Shown here: one piece after another, positions 36,201 through 49,040 of the stretch
How the letters are laid out: each line of letters starts with the position of its first letter
How positions within the stretch are numbered: the first letter of the stretch is position 1
Origin: Spinellus fusiger
Lineage: Eukaryota; Mucoromycota; Mucoromycetes; Mucorales; Phycomycetaceae
Reading direction: 5' to 3'
Assembly (NCBI GenBank): GCA_025094145.1
Contig: JALLLS010000139.1
Span: forward strand, 1-51,656
DNA length: 51,656 bases
The notes under the pieces: model-generated
Database searches by the model: none
Seen by the model: the letters and a program-made list of their open reading frames with translations, nothing else
What the model was told of the DNA's origin: nothing
Made by a program: the position numbers and the translations under genes

Positions 36201-39200
36201 ATCAGAAATCAGGTAACACTTCCCTTTCTATTATTATTATTATTATTATTATTATCAACAGTAATAGTAAACGCTGAATGACATAGGCACACCATTATCG
36301 AGACATCTCTTTACGTGAAAATACATACGATGCCGATGTCTTTTTACTTCAATTGGGATTTGTAACAATAGACCCCAGTCGCTTCCTTGCCACCCTTATG
36401 GACCGCTATGATCTTGTTTCTTGGTTCATGGGCACAACAAAGCATGATCATTATGATGCTTCTCAGACAGTGTTTATGGCAGAAGAAATTCTCAACCTAC
36501 TTATTGTGTGCATCTGTGAACGTGCTAATGTCACAGGCATGTCAGTCCAAGAAAAGATTAGCCGTGAAATTATCCATAATCTTTGTTTGGAAACAAGTGC
36601 TTATTCTGACCTTATCAAACGTATTCCTGAACGATTGAGCGAATACCCTGATTTTGATCGTATTTTATCGAGTGTGGCTCATTTCAAGGCACCAGGAGGA
36701 GTCAATGACCATGGACAATACGAACTCAAGGCTGAAGGGTTTGATAGCATTGATACCTACTTTTGGCATTACAGCCGTAATAACCGAGAAGAAGCAGAAG
36801 CTGTCCTGAAGAAACGATGGAAAAAGATCAACCCCAACAAGAGAGACGACGAGTTCTTTATTTTGCCAAAGACCAGTACCATTGGATCAGGTCCGTTCAA
36901 GAACCTCGGAGCCTTTTTGCATACCTTGGTGTTTAACCAAATGATCACCTATTCACTATGGAATGTACGTATGGGTAAAAGCCACAAGAGCGACACCATC
37001 TTGGACCAAACATTGTACTTGATCCTGTTGGCCCTGACAGATGAAAACAACTCAGTCACTGACCGCTTGACTGGATTCTGTCGTTACGTGTGTGAGACCA
37101 GCTATCCTCTTGCCAGCACAAGCCACTCTCAAGAACTGACTCTGTTCGAAGTGATCACCATTTTCAGAGAAGATGAAGAATACAATGAAGTGCACGGAAG
37201 GTTTGATTGGATTCTGGATCGTCTTGAGAATTGTGGATACCAGAAATCATGTGAGACTGTGAGTACATGGCGATCTGGTCGTCTCCAGCGCCTTCAGCAT
37301 CAACTGGAAGTCTCAGAGGGGGTTGTAGAGCTCTCTGATTACGAAAAGAAGAAAGCAGCTGCCAAAGAACGACAGATGAAGATCATGGCTCAGTTTGCTC
37401 AAGCTCAATCTCAATTTATTGAGCAGAATGAAGGACTGTATAAAGACAAACTCGAGAGTGAAGTGGACAACATTGGCCATGTACAGCCTATTGAAGGCTC
37501 TGATGATATTCACCGGTTCTGCGCTTATCCTTCTGGTACTTGTATTTTGTGTCAAGAAGATGTAGATGAGCAGTCATTGCCCTATGGTCTTCTAAGTTTA
37601 ATACAGACTTCAAACATCTTATGTGAAGCACCTATGAACAGTTCAGAGTTATTTAATGACATTGAATTGATGGGACCTAGCTTGGATGTCGAATGGGCAG
37701 ATCGACAAACATTACCAGAAGTCCATGATGGTGTGATTGGATTTCCAGCACAACTGCACAAGACTGGGCTATATACTTCTACCTGTGGACACTTGATGCA
37801 TATCAAGTGCTTTGAGGCTTACTGCACATCCATTGATTCTCGCCATGTTGCTCAATTGACACGAAACCATCCCGAAAACAGAATGCGTAAAGAGTTCATG
37901 TGTCCACTCTGTAAATCTCTTGGCAATGCTCTTCTTCCTGTATTCTCAAAAGGCAAAAGGGAGTCTTTCCCCGGTGTATTAGTCAAGGCTGACACAAATA
38001 ACTATTACAAGTTCTTGCAAACAGGAGCTCAGCTAATAGCAGAAAAGATCAAACATATGCTTGGGCCTACAAGACCCTTTGGACAAAGACGCCGTAGCAG
38101 TGGAGCTAGTAAACTAAAAGATGCTATTGCAACATGGGTTCCTTCTTTGAGAACAACTCCTGGTGGACAGGCAGTCGTGGGTGATGAATGGATCAATCGA
38201 CATAATATCCAATTCCACTCTTCTGTGCCTGGAGATTCATCATTATCAAAAGATTCTACAATGAAGATAGGGCGTGACCCTACTGGTCTTCAATTTATTG
38301 ACAAGAGTGGGCCCTATCCGTCTACAGAAGGAAGATTGATTTTATTTGATGAAGACTCACTCTATTCTTCAGCAGTGTCTTCCATTCCTGCTATTAAGAA
38401 GGCTTATGCTCGTCTATGTGATGTTCTTTCTATTATCTACAAGGAGATTTGCAGTGAAGAGTCAGCAAGAGAAATGTCTGTCTCTGCTAAAAATGTGGAT
38501 CTGCTTTGGGGTATGCTTGGATACACCATTGCAAGTGTAGAAATTGCTGCTCGTGGCTCGAATCGTCCTACTTCACTGGACAATATGGAGGCAATTCTGA
38601 CAGGCACGCTGTTTGACCAGATACCTCCCCAAACTCAGATCCTGATGCGTATCTTTAGTGATACCGTTATTGCTTATACCAGCCTTATGTGCCAGCAAGA
38701 TTCAAGTCTTTCTTATCCCCAAACAAGTGGAGGTTTAAGTCATACTTTAATGCGAATACATATGTTGTCTTTGGGTCGCTTACGGCAGATCTTCGTTAGT
38801 GTCAATATTGACGATGTAGCCTATATGGGTGGACCAAAGCAGGAAAAGATGGTTATTTATGATAACCAGCCTCTACTTGAAGACGATCCATTCATGATTC
38901 TGACAGAGATCTCTTTGCATATGATGCCACTTACCAAAACCGACATTTATCCATTAATGCGCACGTTATTCCTTGCTGAAACCACAAAAGTGACGCTTGC
39001 ACTCCTTCGAGGCCAACACGATGAAATGAAAGACGACTCTGAGAAAAAAGCTCATAGGAAATCACCTGAAGGCAAGAATCAAAACATCATTCATGCCACT
39101 TGTGAGTTTGCACTGAGTACCATGGAGAAAATGCAATATTCCAAAGAGGATGCATCGTTTTTGATTGAAAGATATGGCGAAGAAAGGTTCTGCATTCATC

Positions 39201-40123
39201 TTCAAGCGTTTATATTGCCATTCCTTCGACGTACTCTTATTCTGATGATTGTCAGATTCGGTTTAGTTGTACTTCCTAACGATGATGGTGATGATGAACA
39301 GACAGAACTAGAGCGACTGTTGGTCATTCTAAAGTTACCCAGCCTCATTGATATGCTAAGATCTACTCCTGAGCAAGAGCTTTTGATTCATTCATGGTGT
39401 CGACAGTATGTGAAAGAAACACAGCGTCGATGGGAAATTGAATCTGGCACAGGAGTACCTATGCCTGTTTTACCGCCTATTATTCCTCTTGATTTACCAA
39501 CTCCCCTTCATCTTGTGGCTCTTCCTCGTCGACTGGACCAGTTATTTGATGAGAGCATGCGTCGTGTCTGTAACAAGTGTGGAACAGTGCCCAATGACCC
39601 AGCACTTTGTTTGTTTTGTGGTACTTTTGTATGTGCTCAAAGCTTCTGTTGTTCTGAAGATGAAGAGGGAGAGTGTAATTTGCATACTTTAGAGTAAGTC
39701 ATACTTTGGGACTTATTCTTATTGAAAGAAAGAAAGAAAAATCAAAGAGAAAAGCATTTATGGGTGTATTATAAGATATTAATTTGAGTGACTTTTGTAG
39801 ATGTGGTGGTGAGATTGGCGCCTTCCTTTCCGTTAAACGCTGTGTATTAATTCTGCTGCACAATGGAAATGGGTGGTTTATTGATGCACCCTATCTTGAT
39901 TCACATGGAGAAGTTGATCAAGGACTTCGGTAATTCATAGAGTAGAGTTACATTGTCTTTTGGCTAATCTATTCTTTCTTTTATTAGACGCGGCAAACCG
40001 CAGTTCCTTAATGTTAAACGTTATGCTGAGATTCGCAAGCTATGGCTGCAGCATACCATACCTATTTATATTGCAAGACAAATAGAAGCCAATTATGATA
40101 TTGGTGGATGGACTACAATGTAA
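33213..40123 (+). CDS. UBR1: UBR1-type E3 ubiquitin ligase (N-recognin)
   Basis: Recognises destabilising N-terminal residues and ubiquitinates the protein for proteasomal decay (N-degron pathway). Model: join(33213..33577,33645..34308,34351..35137,35185..36212,36287..39693,39801..39929,39988..40123), 2171 aa, close to fungal Ubr1 lengths. Domains in order: UBR box at about 107-175 (CGHVFRKGEPVYRCRNCG, DDTCVFCSKCF, DHDGHDV, GGCCDCGDQEAW), with the first intron inside it; ClpS-like N-domain at about 285-345 (YACIAWNDEAHAFSHVLECI); long helical scaffold; RING-type domain at about 1367-1490 (CILCQEDVDE, STCGHLMHIKCFEAYC, FMCPLCKSLGNALLP); and C-terminal autoinhibitory Cys/His module from about 2043 (CNKCGTV, LCLFCGTFVC, GEIGAFLSVKRCVLILLHNG). 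All family zinc ligands looked for are present. The start MASSSSKAA at 33213 is the only ATG near the 5' end of the frame. Confidence 0.96.
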
Positions 40124-41005
40124 AATATATGAAATAAAAATGAACTACAATACACTATGATAGAATAGAATGTGATAGAATAAACTGTCTTGTAATTCAA
40201 CCTGTTGTGTTTTATTTAATGTTTATTGTGTAGACACCTGTACCCCTAAAAGTAAAATATCATTTATCAAATATAGATGGATATAGTAAAGTTTCTTTTT
40301 AATAATAAATAAAATAAATAAATAAATAAAACAATCAACTGAGCCAATAATGATCAAATGAATGCAAAGCGACCAACAAATAATAATAACACTCATAACA
40401 CTCATAATACTTATAACAATAATAATGACTTTATTTCAAGGTTACTTAGTAACCACTATTAGTCTTTGAGACCAATGAAAGCCTGGCAATGAGGTTGTCT
40501 GTCACCATTGCTTCTAAATCAGACCAACCTTTTAGCTTTCATACTTTACTTTGAAATGACTATAACCTCGCAGATCTCTTAGTCAAGATCTCTGAATCTT
40601 CAATTGAGTGAGAAATAGTGTTTAAAACTAAAACTAAAGTTTTACTAATTGCTTATAAGTATTTGGCAAATCCACTCTTATTCACTACAGTATAGTATTT
40701 CCACTTTATATTAGAATTGAAGATATTTGTAAAATCTTTAGGGATTACGCCTCATCCAAATACGAGGATATTCTTTCTTTTCTCTCTCGTAGATGTTTAA
40801 TCACCTTTTCCATGTAATTCTTTTTTTCTGTGAACGATTCTAAAGTTACTCAATTATATTCAGATTGAGACTGTAGAATTATCATCAAGGTAGAGTCATC
40901 AAATAATCTTATACTTTTTACTATTGTAAAAAATAATAATTGATATAACCTTTACGCTTTATTCACTAAAAACTATAATCCCTCATATTTTAGAGACAGG
41001 AAAAA
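40124..41005. other. AT-rich region downstream of UBR1
   Basis: About 880 bp with no gene. Includes AAAT repeats at 40305-40335 and marks the switch from gene-dense DNA to the transposon-rich block. Confidence 0.5.
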
Positions 41006-41895
41006 CAGTAATAAAGTGACCCGGCAAATATAATCGACTATTTCAAATTCCGGGCTATTCTTATACCAAAAATAATAAACATTATTCTTTCTTTCTTCAT
41101 AATAATTCTTTTTCTTATAATGTCTAACTCATCCAACACCGTAAATATCTTCACCAAGACCCCCGAGATGTATGGGAAATACACGAGCCTCGAGACTCGT
41201 TCAGCCATTCTCCATGAGGTGCTGAACATGAATACTACCCAAGCCGAAGCATCTCGTATCTTCAATGTTCCTCCCACCACTGTAGGGGACATTGTGAGAC
41301 ACTTCAAGAAGACAGGCTTGGTAGTGCCCTCTCCCAAGAGTGGCCGACGAAAAAAGTTGGACGACAGGGCTCTTTGATGTTTGAAAAGAACAGTAATGAA
41401 GGATTCCCATCAGACCAAAGTAGCCATTAGAGCAGACATGGCCATCAAGGTATCAGACAAGACTCTGAAGAGGTACCTTGATGGAATGTAATTCCATTAT
41501 TTTAGTCTGGCGGTAAAGCTTCTTCTCACGAAGAAATATATGGAGACAAAACTTCAGTGGGCCCGTGAGCACGTAGACTGGATACTTGAGCAGTGGCAAG
41601 CGGTTTTCTGGTCCGATGAGTCTAGGGTGGAGCTCATGAGCTATGACAGGGGCGCAAAAGTCACCAGGCAGCGTGGCACGGCCTTTGAGCCCAAAAATGT
41701 CCTGGAGAAAAAGAAGTTTGGAGGTGGTGGAGTGATGGTATGGGACTGTTTTAGTGGGGAGGCGGCCCTGATGCTGGAATGGGGCAAAATATCTAAAATG
41801 ACAGACACCCTCATTGCCAGCATGGGGCGGAGATGCCAGGCCATCATTGATATTATTGAAAATTAGGAAGCCTCATACACTCAATATGCTGAGGT
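41006..41895 (+). mobile_element. Decayed, 3'-truncated Tc1/mariner element
   Basis: A transposase pseudogene starts with ATG at 41120. The N-terminal part (41120-41377) has a helix-turn-helix (NTTQAEASRIFNVPPTTVGD). It stops at 41375, and two further frames carry the rest. 41540-41866 contains REHVDWILEQ, VFWSDESRVEL (first catalytic Asp in SDES kept), VLEKKKFGGGGVMVWDCFSG and a helix, all family hallmarks. The block with the second and third catalytic residues (QDNAP, SPDLNPIE) is missing before an LTR-like repeat begins at 41896. A possible left terminal sequence starts CAGTAATAAAGTGACCCGG at 41006, but no matching right end was found. Clearly inactive. Confidence 0.82.
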
Positions 41896-42144
41896 TGTCG
41901 TCTTTGAGTTTTTAGGCCAAAGGTATACGGAACAGTAGAACGTGTAGTTAAACTCTGTTGTTTATTGAATGGAATTGTTACGTCTTTTATACTTTTCTAA
42001 TGGTATAGATTCAGGGGTTAACTATCGAAATGCTATGAACTATCGACATCCCTTAATATTCGATAGAGTCTCCTTCTTAGTTTGGTAATAAATGAGTGCT
42101 CATTCCAAAAGAAGTGATCCATCCAAATATGGAAAATGTCTTCA
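41896..42144 (-). mobile_element. LTR-like unit A (solo LTR)
   Basis: Read on the minus strand it begins TGAAGAC and ends GACGACA, is about 249 bp and is a close inverted match of unit C (43132-43384). It includes the shared segment AGAGTTTAACTACACGTTC near its minus-strand 3' end. Flanks are GAGGT and AAGGT, a possible 5-bp duplication with one mismatch. It abuts the truncated Tc1 element. Confidence 0.65.
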
Positions 42145-42617
42145 AAGGTGATGGAAAGACTTAGCAAATGTTTCAGAAGAAATTGCTCTAGTATTTTTAG
42201 ATAGACTGTTATGATTAGAAAAGTTATAAAAGCTAGCTATTCATTAGAAATCAAAGCTTTGCGAAATATACTTCTTTCATTACCAAACACACCTTTTGTT
42301 TCTATATTTTGAACAATATCAAGGATAGCCATAGTGGTTATTAATTAACCTTGTAATAAAACTTATTTTATGTATTTTAAACACTGTTATATATATATCT
42401 ATTGAAATTTTTATGTCTTTAGCTAATGAGTTTGTAATATTAGAGAACAAAAGCCTTTGCAGAATAAAAATAATTATAGAATAAGTCTCTTTGTAATCCT
42501 TCTAATTAACCAAAGTAAGGAGAGAATTATGACAAGAATTTGTTCTTTAATATCAAAAATAGAAAAAAGTTTTCATCCAATCATAGCTGTTAATCTATAT
42601 CTGAATCTTGTGAATTA
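42145..42617. other. Spacer between LTR-like units A and B
   Basis: About 470 bp of AT-rich DNA. A short ORF near 42457-42672 has no recognisable motif and overlaps unit B. Confidence 0.5.
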
Positions 42618-42873
42618 TGTCGTCAATGGCTTGTTAGTCCAAAGGAAATCCGGTCAGTTAACAGGTAGTTAAACTCTGTTGTTTATTAGTTCATAACATT
42701 GTGTCTTTTATACTTTTCTACTACTAGTATTTAGCTTCAGGGGTATGTTATTGAATACTACAAACTATCATCATCCCTTAGTATTCAATGGCATCCCCTT
42801 CTCAGTTTAGTAGTAAGAGTTGTTATTTCCAAAAAGGGTTGTAGTTCCAATTATAGAAAATGTCTTTATGACA
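42618..42873 (-). mobile_element. LTR-like unit B (solo LTR)
   Basis: 256 bp. On the minus strand it runs TGTCATAAAGAC ... GACGACA (TG...CA ends) and is flanked by 4-bp direct repeats ATTA (42614-42617 and 42874-42877). It shares the AACAGAGTTTAACTACC block with units A and C, and the GGATTTCCTTTG block with unit D. No internal gag/pol sequence is attached, so it is a solo LTR. Confidence 0.72.
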
Positions 42874-42886
42874 ATTAGATATATAT

Positions 42887-43120
42887 TGTCGTGATATTAC
42901 TTTCCTTTTATGGACAGCGGCACCTCTAGTGGAAAAGCCAGCTAAAAGAAGAAAGAAATGAAGGGACACATTCCATTACATTTCAATAATATCATAGTTG
43001 GAAGTATTAGCATATAAAATATAGTATAAAAGAAGTATTGAATTGAATGAATAAAGACCAGAGTTCTACTACACGTTTGACTGTCCGGATTTCCTTTGAT
43101 ACCTAAGATCAAAGACGACA
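42887..43120 (+). mobile_element. LTR-like unit D (solo LTR, diverged subfamily)
   Basis: 234 bp, TGTCGTGATATT ... AAAGACGACA, flanked by 4-bp repeats ATAT (42883-42886 and 43121-43124). It contains a TATA-like ATATAAAATATAGTATAAAA (about 43011) and AATAAA at 43050, spaced as in an LTR (U3-R). The 3' part matches units A-C; the 5' (U3) part does not, so this is a second subfamily. It starts only 13 bp after unit B. Confidence 0.72.
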
Positions 43121-43131
43121 ATATTGTTTAT

Positions 43132-43384
43132 TGTTGTAAAGACTTTTTCTATAATGGAAAGAATTACTCTTTTGGGAATTAGGGCCTATTTATTACTAAA
43201 CTAAGAAGGAGACTCTATCAAATATCAAGGGATGTCAATAGTTCATAGCATTTTGATAGTTAACCCCTGAATCTATACCATTAGAAAAGTATAAAGACGT
43301 AACAATTCCATTTAATAAACAACAGAGTTTAACTACACATTCTACTGTTCCGTATACCTTTGGCCTAAAAACCCAAAGATGACA
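43132..43384 (+). mobile_element. LTR-like unit C (solo LTR)
   Basis: 253 bp, TGTTGTAAAGAC ... AAAGATGACA, inverted near-copy of unit A. It has a TATA-like AAAGTATAAAGACG and AATAAA just before ACAACAGAGTTTAACTACAC. It lies 11 bp after unit D. No clear target duplication was seen. Confidence 0.68.
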
Positions 43385-46300
43385 TACTGCTATAGATGTT
43401 GAGAATAGTGAATAAGGCATTGTAATGTACGTATAGATCAAAGTATCAATTGTATGATTTAACTATGAGCTTCTTTGTTTAGAAGGTCTAGTTATTTCAC
43501 AAAAGGTGTAGTCAAGTTTGATATAAGAAAAATATGACAACATATTTATTATCAGCAGAAATATAATGATTATGATTCTTTGTTTCTGCCACCAATTAAA
43601 GAAAATATAATTATATTTATTCATTATTGTAGATTTTTTAATATATTTTTATTAATAGTTAATGATATCAATCATCCTTAACAAATCCTATAGATTATTA
43701 AAAAAAAGATATCCCTTCAAGTTGCTCTTCTTTTTGTATTAATAAATGTAACTTTCAGATATTATATTTTTTAATAGATATAATTATAGAATTACAAGTC
43801 TATTTTTCATTAATTTAAATATTATCTAGCTGATAATTATAATCAGTAAATATATTTGAATTGCTTTTCCAAGAAAATCTTTTTTGTGTACCTTAAAACA
43901 TTTAATATATTTGAGTATAAGAGATATTTCTTTTAAATATTGGTGATGTTTAGCATAGAATTTATTTGAAGTCAATAAGATTGTGTTCTTAAACAATATT
44001 ATTTCATGGTATACTTCTTATGTTAAAACACATAAAATAATATAGGAAATAATATTATTTTAATAAATACTTTTTGTATAAGATATAAAAAAAGGTTTAT
44101 CTACCTATCTATTAGATAGAAGAAAGCTTTTCAAAATATATTTTTTATATTATAAAAACATCTTTTGTTTCTGATTTTTAAACAATAGTTGTGGTGAGTA
44201 ATAAATGTGATAAGTGACAGATGTAGTCATCACAATATTTATTTAGGAAAATACCACACATTATTTGTCTATAACTCATCTATTAAATTTATAATAAATA
44301 AATAGGTATAGTAACAATTGACTACTTTATGCAATGTTAAATAATCAGTATTGACTTTATTTTGATCTTTGGCCAGCTAATTTTTTAGTCAAATATTTCA
44401 GCTTTATATGGCTTATAAAGAATGTCATGTCTTAAATAGACATAAAATCTCTGCAAACATATAAGATCATCAACTATCAAAAACTTCAAGTTGCTATAAA
44501 CACTTTTATCTTGTCATTAGTTTCAAGGATAGGTATGTGACTTTTATCTTACTTGAAGAATTGTTTCAAGTCATTAGGGTTAGTTGTAAATCCTGCATAG
44601 GTCAAAACATCAACAAATAGTGTTTGCTTCTTTAATTGTATGAACTTTATCATATTTTTTTATCAACAAACATAATTAGCTAACTTGACTGTACCATACT
44701 TAAGCCTCACTTTACCTTGTGTATCACCACTACAACCCTTTATTGATTTCAATAGGTTTGCATTTGTTTTGAAGTCATGGGACATAATGGGCTTGGTTGA
44801 TTTGGTGCATGGTAAAATATATATAATGTTTACTTTTGATCTGTTACATAATATGTTTATTATTTATTGAAGGCACTTTATTTGTATGTCTTCTTCAACA
44901 TTTGGATGTGGTGATTTCCATGTATATCCAATGAATGTAATATTTTCTTTCTTCTATGTATCAATCATACCTTTATAAATTATCTCATAGTTTTTTAACA
45001 AGTTAATCTCCTTATCTTTATATAAAAACCATTAGACTCAGTTTATTACACATTTTTTATATAAGATATATAAATGATTTATCAAATAATATATTATTTG
45101 AAAATATAATATATAATTTTTAATACTTATTTGTTTAATAATATATTTATACTCAATATAATAAATATGATGTTTAAATATTACAGTATTTATTAAAATT
45201 ATTAATAGCTTTGGAATTAAAATATATATTTAGAACTAATAGATGTTAAAGAATCATTACTATAATTTAAAATAATAGACTAACAACAGAAAATATAAAA
45301 TATTAATTAACTTATGTATATACTTCTATACCATTTAAGATACAATCACAGCCATTATACCTAATATCTTAATCTAATAATTAAAAAGATAATTGATAAT
45401 TTTTTGTTTTTGTTTTATTGATAAATACATAAAGATTTTACTAATTAAAAATATAACTTCAGGGTAAAATTAATTTTAGAATTTTTATTTTAATTATATA
45501 GTATAATATCAATCATTAGATTACTTAAATAATGTTTTTTAATTATCTGTTAATTTTTTAATTGTTAATTTTTTTTAAATAAATATGCATTTAATCTTTT
45601 AATAGAAAATCTATTATTAGTTAGAAATAATAATTAAAGTTTATTATATAATCTTCTAATGTATAGGTTGGTATAAATCTATATTAATCTATTAAATTAA
45701 TAAATAATCATTATAGTACTTTTTGAAAATTGAAATTAAAATAAGTTAAAATGACAATAATATATTCTTATTAATAGTTTATCCTGATGCATTTTGTTCA
45801 GCATATACATTGTTCTTTTTGATACTTGCTCAGAGTTATCTTTTATATTTGTTACTCTAAGTTTTTTAATATTCCTATTAAAAAACTTAGGCTTCTTGCT
45901 TTTGCACCAGTATTTGAACTTTTTACTATTATTGTGATTTTGGAATTTGTATGTGTATTTTGATACATAGTAATATATCCTGTCAATAAACAATGATAAG
46001 TATTTGTAATTCTTATTGTTATTCTGTTTAAGTACAGTTGGTTTAAATACAGAGTTTATAAAGTCTGATAACTCTCTATTACCATCTAACAAATCAATGT
46101 TAATAAAACAAAATTCATGCTGGTGTTTCTAGTAAAAATTACACAATAAAGAATTATTGCTATCAAATATATATGGTATACAAGTTTTTCTAGATTATAT
46201 ATTGTGATATTGTCTAAAAATATTATGTAGATAAATGTTGAATTTTATTTTATAATTCTATATCTAATAATACTTTAGATATAATGGAGTATATAGTAAC

Positions 46301-47637
46301 ATATCATTAATAGTTAAGATATACCAAAAGAGTTAGTAATATAATAGACATTCTAGCAATACACTAATTTATAGGTATTTGTATTAGTTTATTTTTATAT
46401 TGATAAGCAAAATAACTATATTAATAAGATATATAATATATTCATTTAAAATATTTGTATGTTTGGGCAATGGGGTTTGTTCTTTAGATGTGTAGGACCT
46501 TGGGGAAAGGCTGGCTCCTCTTGTATTGGTGGGAGTTGGGCTAGCTTTTGGGTGGTGTGTCAGGGGAACTTGGCTGATAAGGTTGTGGGGACTATGGGTG
46601 TTGTAATCTGGTGGGGGCACAAGAGAACAGATAATGACAGCCTTCCTTACAACAGATCAATGAAAGGGACAAACAAAGAAAACAGAACAAAAACCAACAA
46701 CTAAACTTGACCTTTGGGTATAAACCACACTTTTGTAGGAATCCAAGTATATGATGACCTCTTTTATTTGAAATATAGAATTTGCTATTTTATATTCTTT
46801 CTATTTAAAGCCTTTCATTACTTCTAGCTAGTTTTAGCAACACCACTTAGAAGTATTATTCATATTTCAACAATAAAATATATATCTTTTAATTGTATAA
46901 TATATCTAATAATAATCAATATATAAAAAAAATTGTTTATATTGTTTTTAATTTTCAAATAGTAAAAGATAATATAAAAATATTTCTTATCTGAAATAAT
47001 CTAAATTATTTGTTAAATACATAATATCCTAATACAGTTTTTTCTATTGCTTGTCAATACAATTATTATTACTCCTTAATAATTATCTTTATATATATAT
47101 ATTTTATCATTAAATAGAAAACCTATTTCCAGATTACTTTCATTTAAGTAATTTTATGTAAATTAATAACTTTTAATAATTATAATGAATAAAATATATA
47201 TTATCATTATAGGGTAATATTGTTATGTTTTAATTTACTTATCTAAATAAAAATAATACCTCTTATTCTCTGTTTTTCCACAGCCATCCATGCAAATAGG
47301 TGACATCACCTATTTTACAATATATTAAAAAAAAAGTTTAACAAGATTATTATCAATATATAAAAAATTTAAATATTCATATAAAATTTAAAACTATTTA
47401 AACAATTATATGTTGCATTCAATAATAAGTATAATAAAACAGGATTTGGTAACATTTAGATTTACAATATTCATTAAATAATAGAAAGCTTTTATATTAA
47501 AAATAATTATATAGAGATAATAAGATAAACTATTATATCCTGGTCTCTACAAAACAAATTTATTATAAGACATAATTAAAATTATTATAGTTTTGATAGT
47601 TTTGATAGTTTTGATAGTTATAATAAAATTATGATAT
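43385..47637. other. Extremely AT-rich, gene-free segment
   Basis: About 4.2 kb of very A/T-rich DNA, visibly richer than the other intergenic regions. A minus-strand ORF at 45736-46092 (118 codons, Asn/Lys/Tyr-rich) has no motif I recognise and may be a chance product of base composition or a decayed element. A G-rich island at 46459-46640 interrupts it. Confidence 0.6.
46459..46640. other. G-rich island inside AT-rich DNA
   Basis: About 180 bp with many GG/GGG/GGGG runs on the + strand (for example GGTGGGGGCAC, TTGTGGGGACTATGGG), sharply bounded by AT-rich sequence. Both strands are open over short frames, but neither product is recognisable. It may be an inserted fragment of a mobile element. 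Confidence 0.5.
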
Positions 47638-47639
47638 TA

Positions 47640-49008
47640 CAGTGTTACATCAAAAAACTAAAATATTTTTTACATTCTGATATGATTCTTATTTATGGAA
47701 ATACTCATTTTTTGTCATAAAAACACACATTAAACACACATTAAAGACTTGAAAATTGGATAAAGTATAAAGAAGGTCATCAAGATAATATATACAGATG
47801 TATTAGGTAAAAACCCTTAGTATTTGGTGTTTCCACCCTTGGCCTTAATAACAGCCCTACATCTCTAATGCATGCTGTTGATGAGGGCGTTGGTGACAGT
47901 CTTGGGTATTTTTTCCCACTCTTGCACCAGAAGAGCCTTCAGATCCTGGAGGGTGCTCCTTGGGGTCATCTTTCTGACTGCTCTGTCAAGCTCCTCCCAA
48001 AGATGCTCAATTTGGTTCAGGTCAGGGCTTTGAGAGGGCCACCCCTCCATAGTGACTATGCCCCTCTCATCCTTCCATCTCCTAGTCTCCTTAATAGTAT
48101 GGCACCTAGCATTGTCCTCTTGAAGAACATAGCCTACCACTGGATTCAGTGCCTTAAGACAAGCCAGCTTGGGGCAATAGGCTGTTTCTAAAATACTGGT
48201 GTATTTGGCACTATTGATGGATCCCTCCACCACAGCAAGTCTACCAACACTTTCACCAGAAAAGGAACCCCACCCAGACCATCATCACACTGCCACCACC
48301 AAACTTTATTGTTGGCTTCACATTCTTTGGGAGAAGCCCCTCATTCTTTCTACAGACCACACTGTTGCAGTTGTTGTTGCTCATCAACTGGAACTTTGAT
48401 TCATTGGACCAGATGACCATTCTCCAGTCTTCCTTGGTCCAGTGAAGGTGGGCTCTGGCCCAAGCAAGCCTCAGCTTCTTGTGATTGTTGGTGAGAGCAG
48501 GCTTTCTAATCACCCTACAAGAAGACAGGCCAATCTTCTTCATCATTCTTTCAAAAGTGCTCATGGATATTTGGTGGCCATTCCCTGGTGGAGCTCCTTC
48601 ATGCTCTGGAAAGGGTCCCTTGCCACCTTGCAAGAAACTTCCCTCTCGTCTCTCTCCTTCAAGACAAACTTGCGTCCAGAGCTCTTGCCTGCCTTGAAAC
48701 AGCCAGTTTCCTTGTACCTCTTCATGATGAGGCTGACAGCGGGCTGACTGACACCAAGCATAGCTACAATGTCTGTCTATCTGTGCCATTTACGGTGGCC
48801 TTGTGTACAATGAGTTTACAAGTAAAGTTGTCAATATTTCTCTTTCTGTTTCCAAGAGGCTTGGTGGTTTGTTTGGTGGTGTTAGACATGATAAATATGA
48901 TAGCAGAAAAAGAAGAAATGAGGAGTGTATAAAAAAAAAGTTTTTTTTTTTTTTAGCAAAATTAGAGTCGGAAAATAAAAAATATTTTAGTTTTTTGATG
49001 TGACACTG
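47640..49008 (-). mobile_element. Tc1-family transposon with intact ends, inactive transposase
   Basis: The complete unit is 1369 bp. Terminal inverted repeats of about 32 bp begin CAGTGTTACATCAAAAAACT on the left and CAGTGTCACATCAAAAAACT on the right (one mismatch at position 7) and continue AAAATATTTTTT. They are flanked by TA (47638-47639 and 49009-49010), the target duplication of Tc1/mariner. The transposase lies on the minus strand and is broken. Confidence 0.93.
47868..48889 (-). pseudogene. Tc1 transposase, frameshifted
   Basis: A DDE-type transposase read right to left, starting at ATG 48889. Pieces in different frames are: N-terminal 13 codons and helix-turn-helix (LGVSQPAVSLIMKRYKETG); middle FERMMKKIGLSS to HWTKEDWRMVIWSNESKFQL; IKFGGGSVMMVWVGF; then, after another shift near 48253, VGYVLQEDNARCH and GWPSQSPDLNQIEHLWEEL. 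At least three frame breaks are visible. In addition, the first catalytic Asp of the usual SDES motif reads Asn (SNES), while the DNA and IEHLW positions of the second and third residues are kept. This copy cannot make active transposase. Confidence 0.92.
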
Positions 49009-49040
49009 TATATTCTAATAAAGGCTCTTTTGCATAATAA

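Noticed and set aside
45736..46092. 118-codon minus-strand ORF, Asn/Lys/Tyr-rich
   Set aside because: No motif, start context or homology I recognise; expected by chance in AT-rich DNA. Kept only as a note in the AT-rich region.
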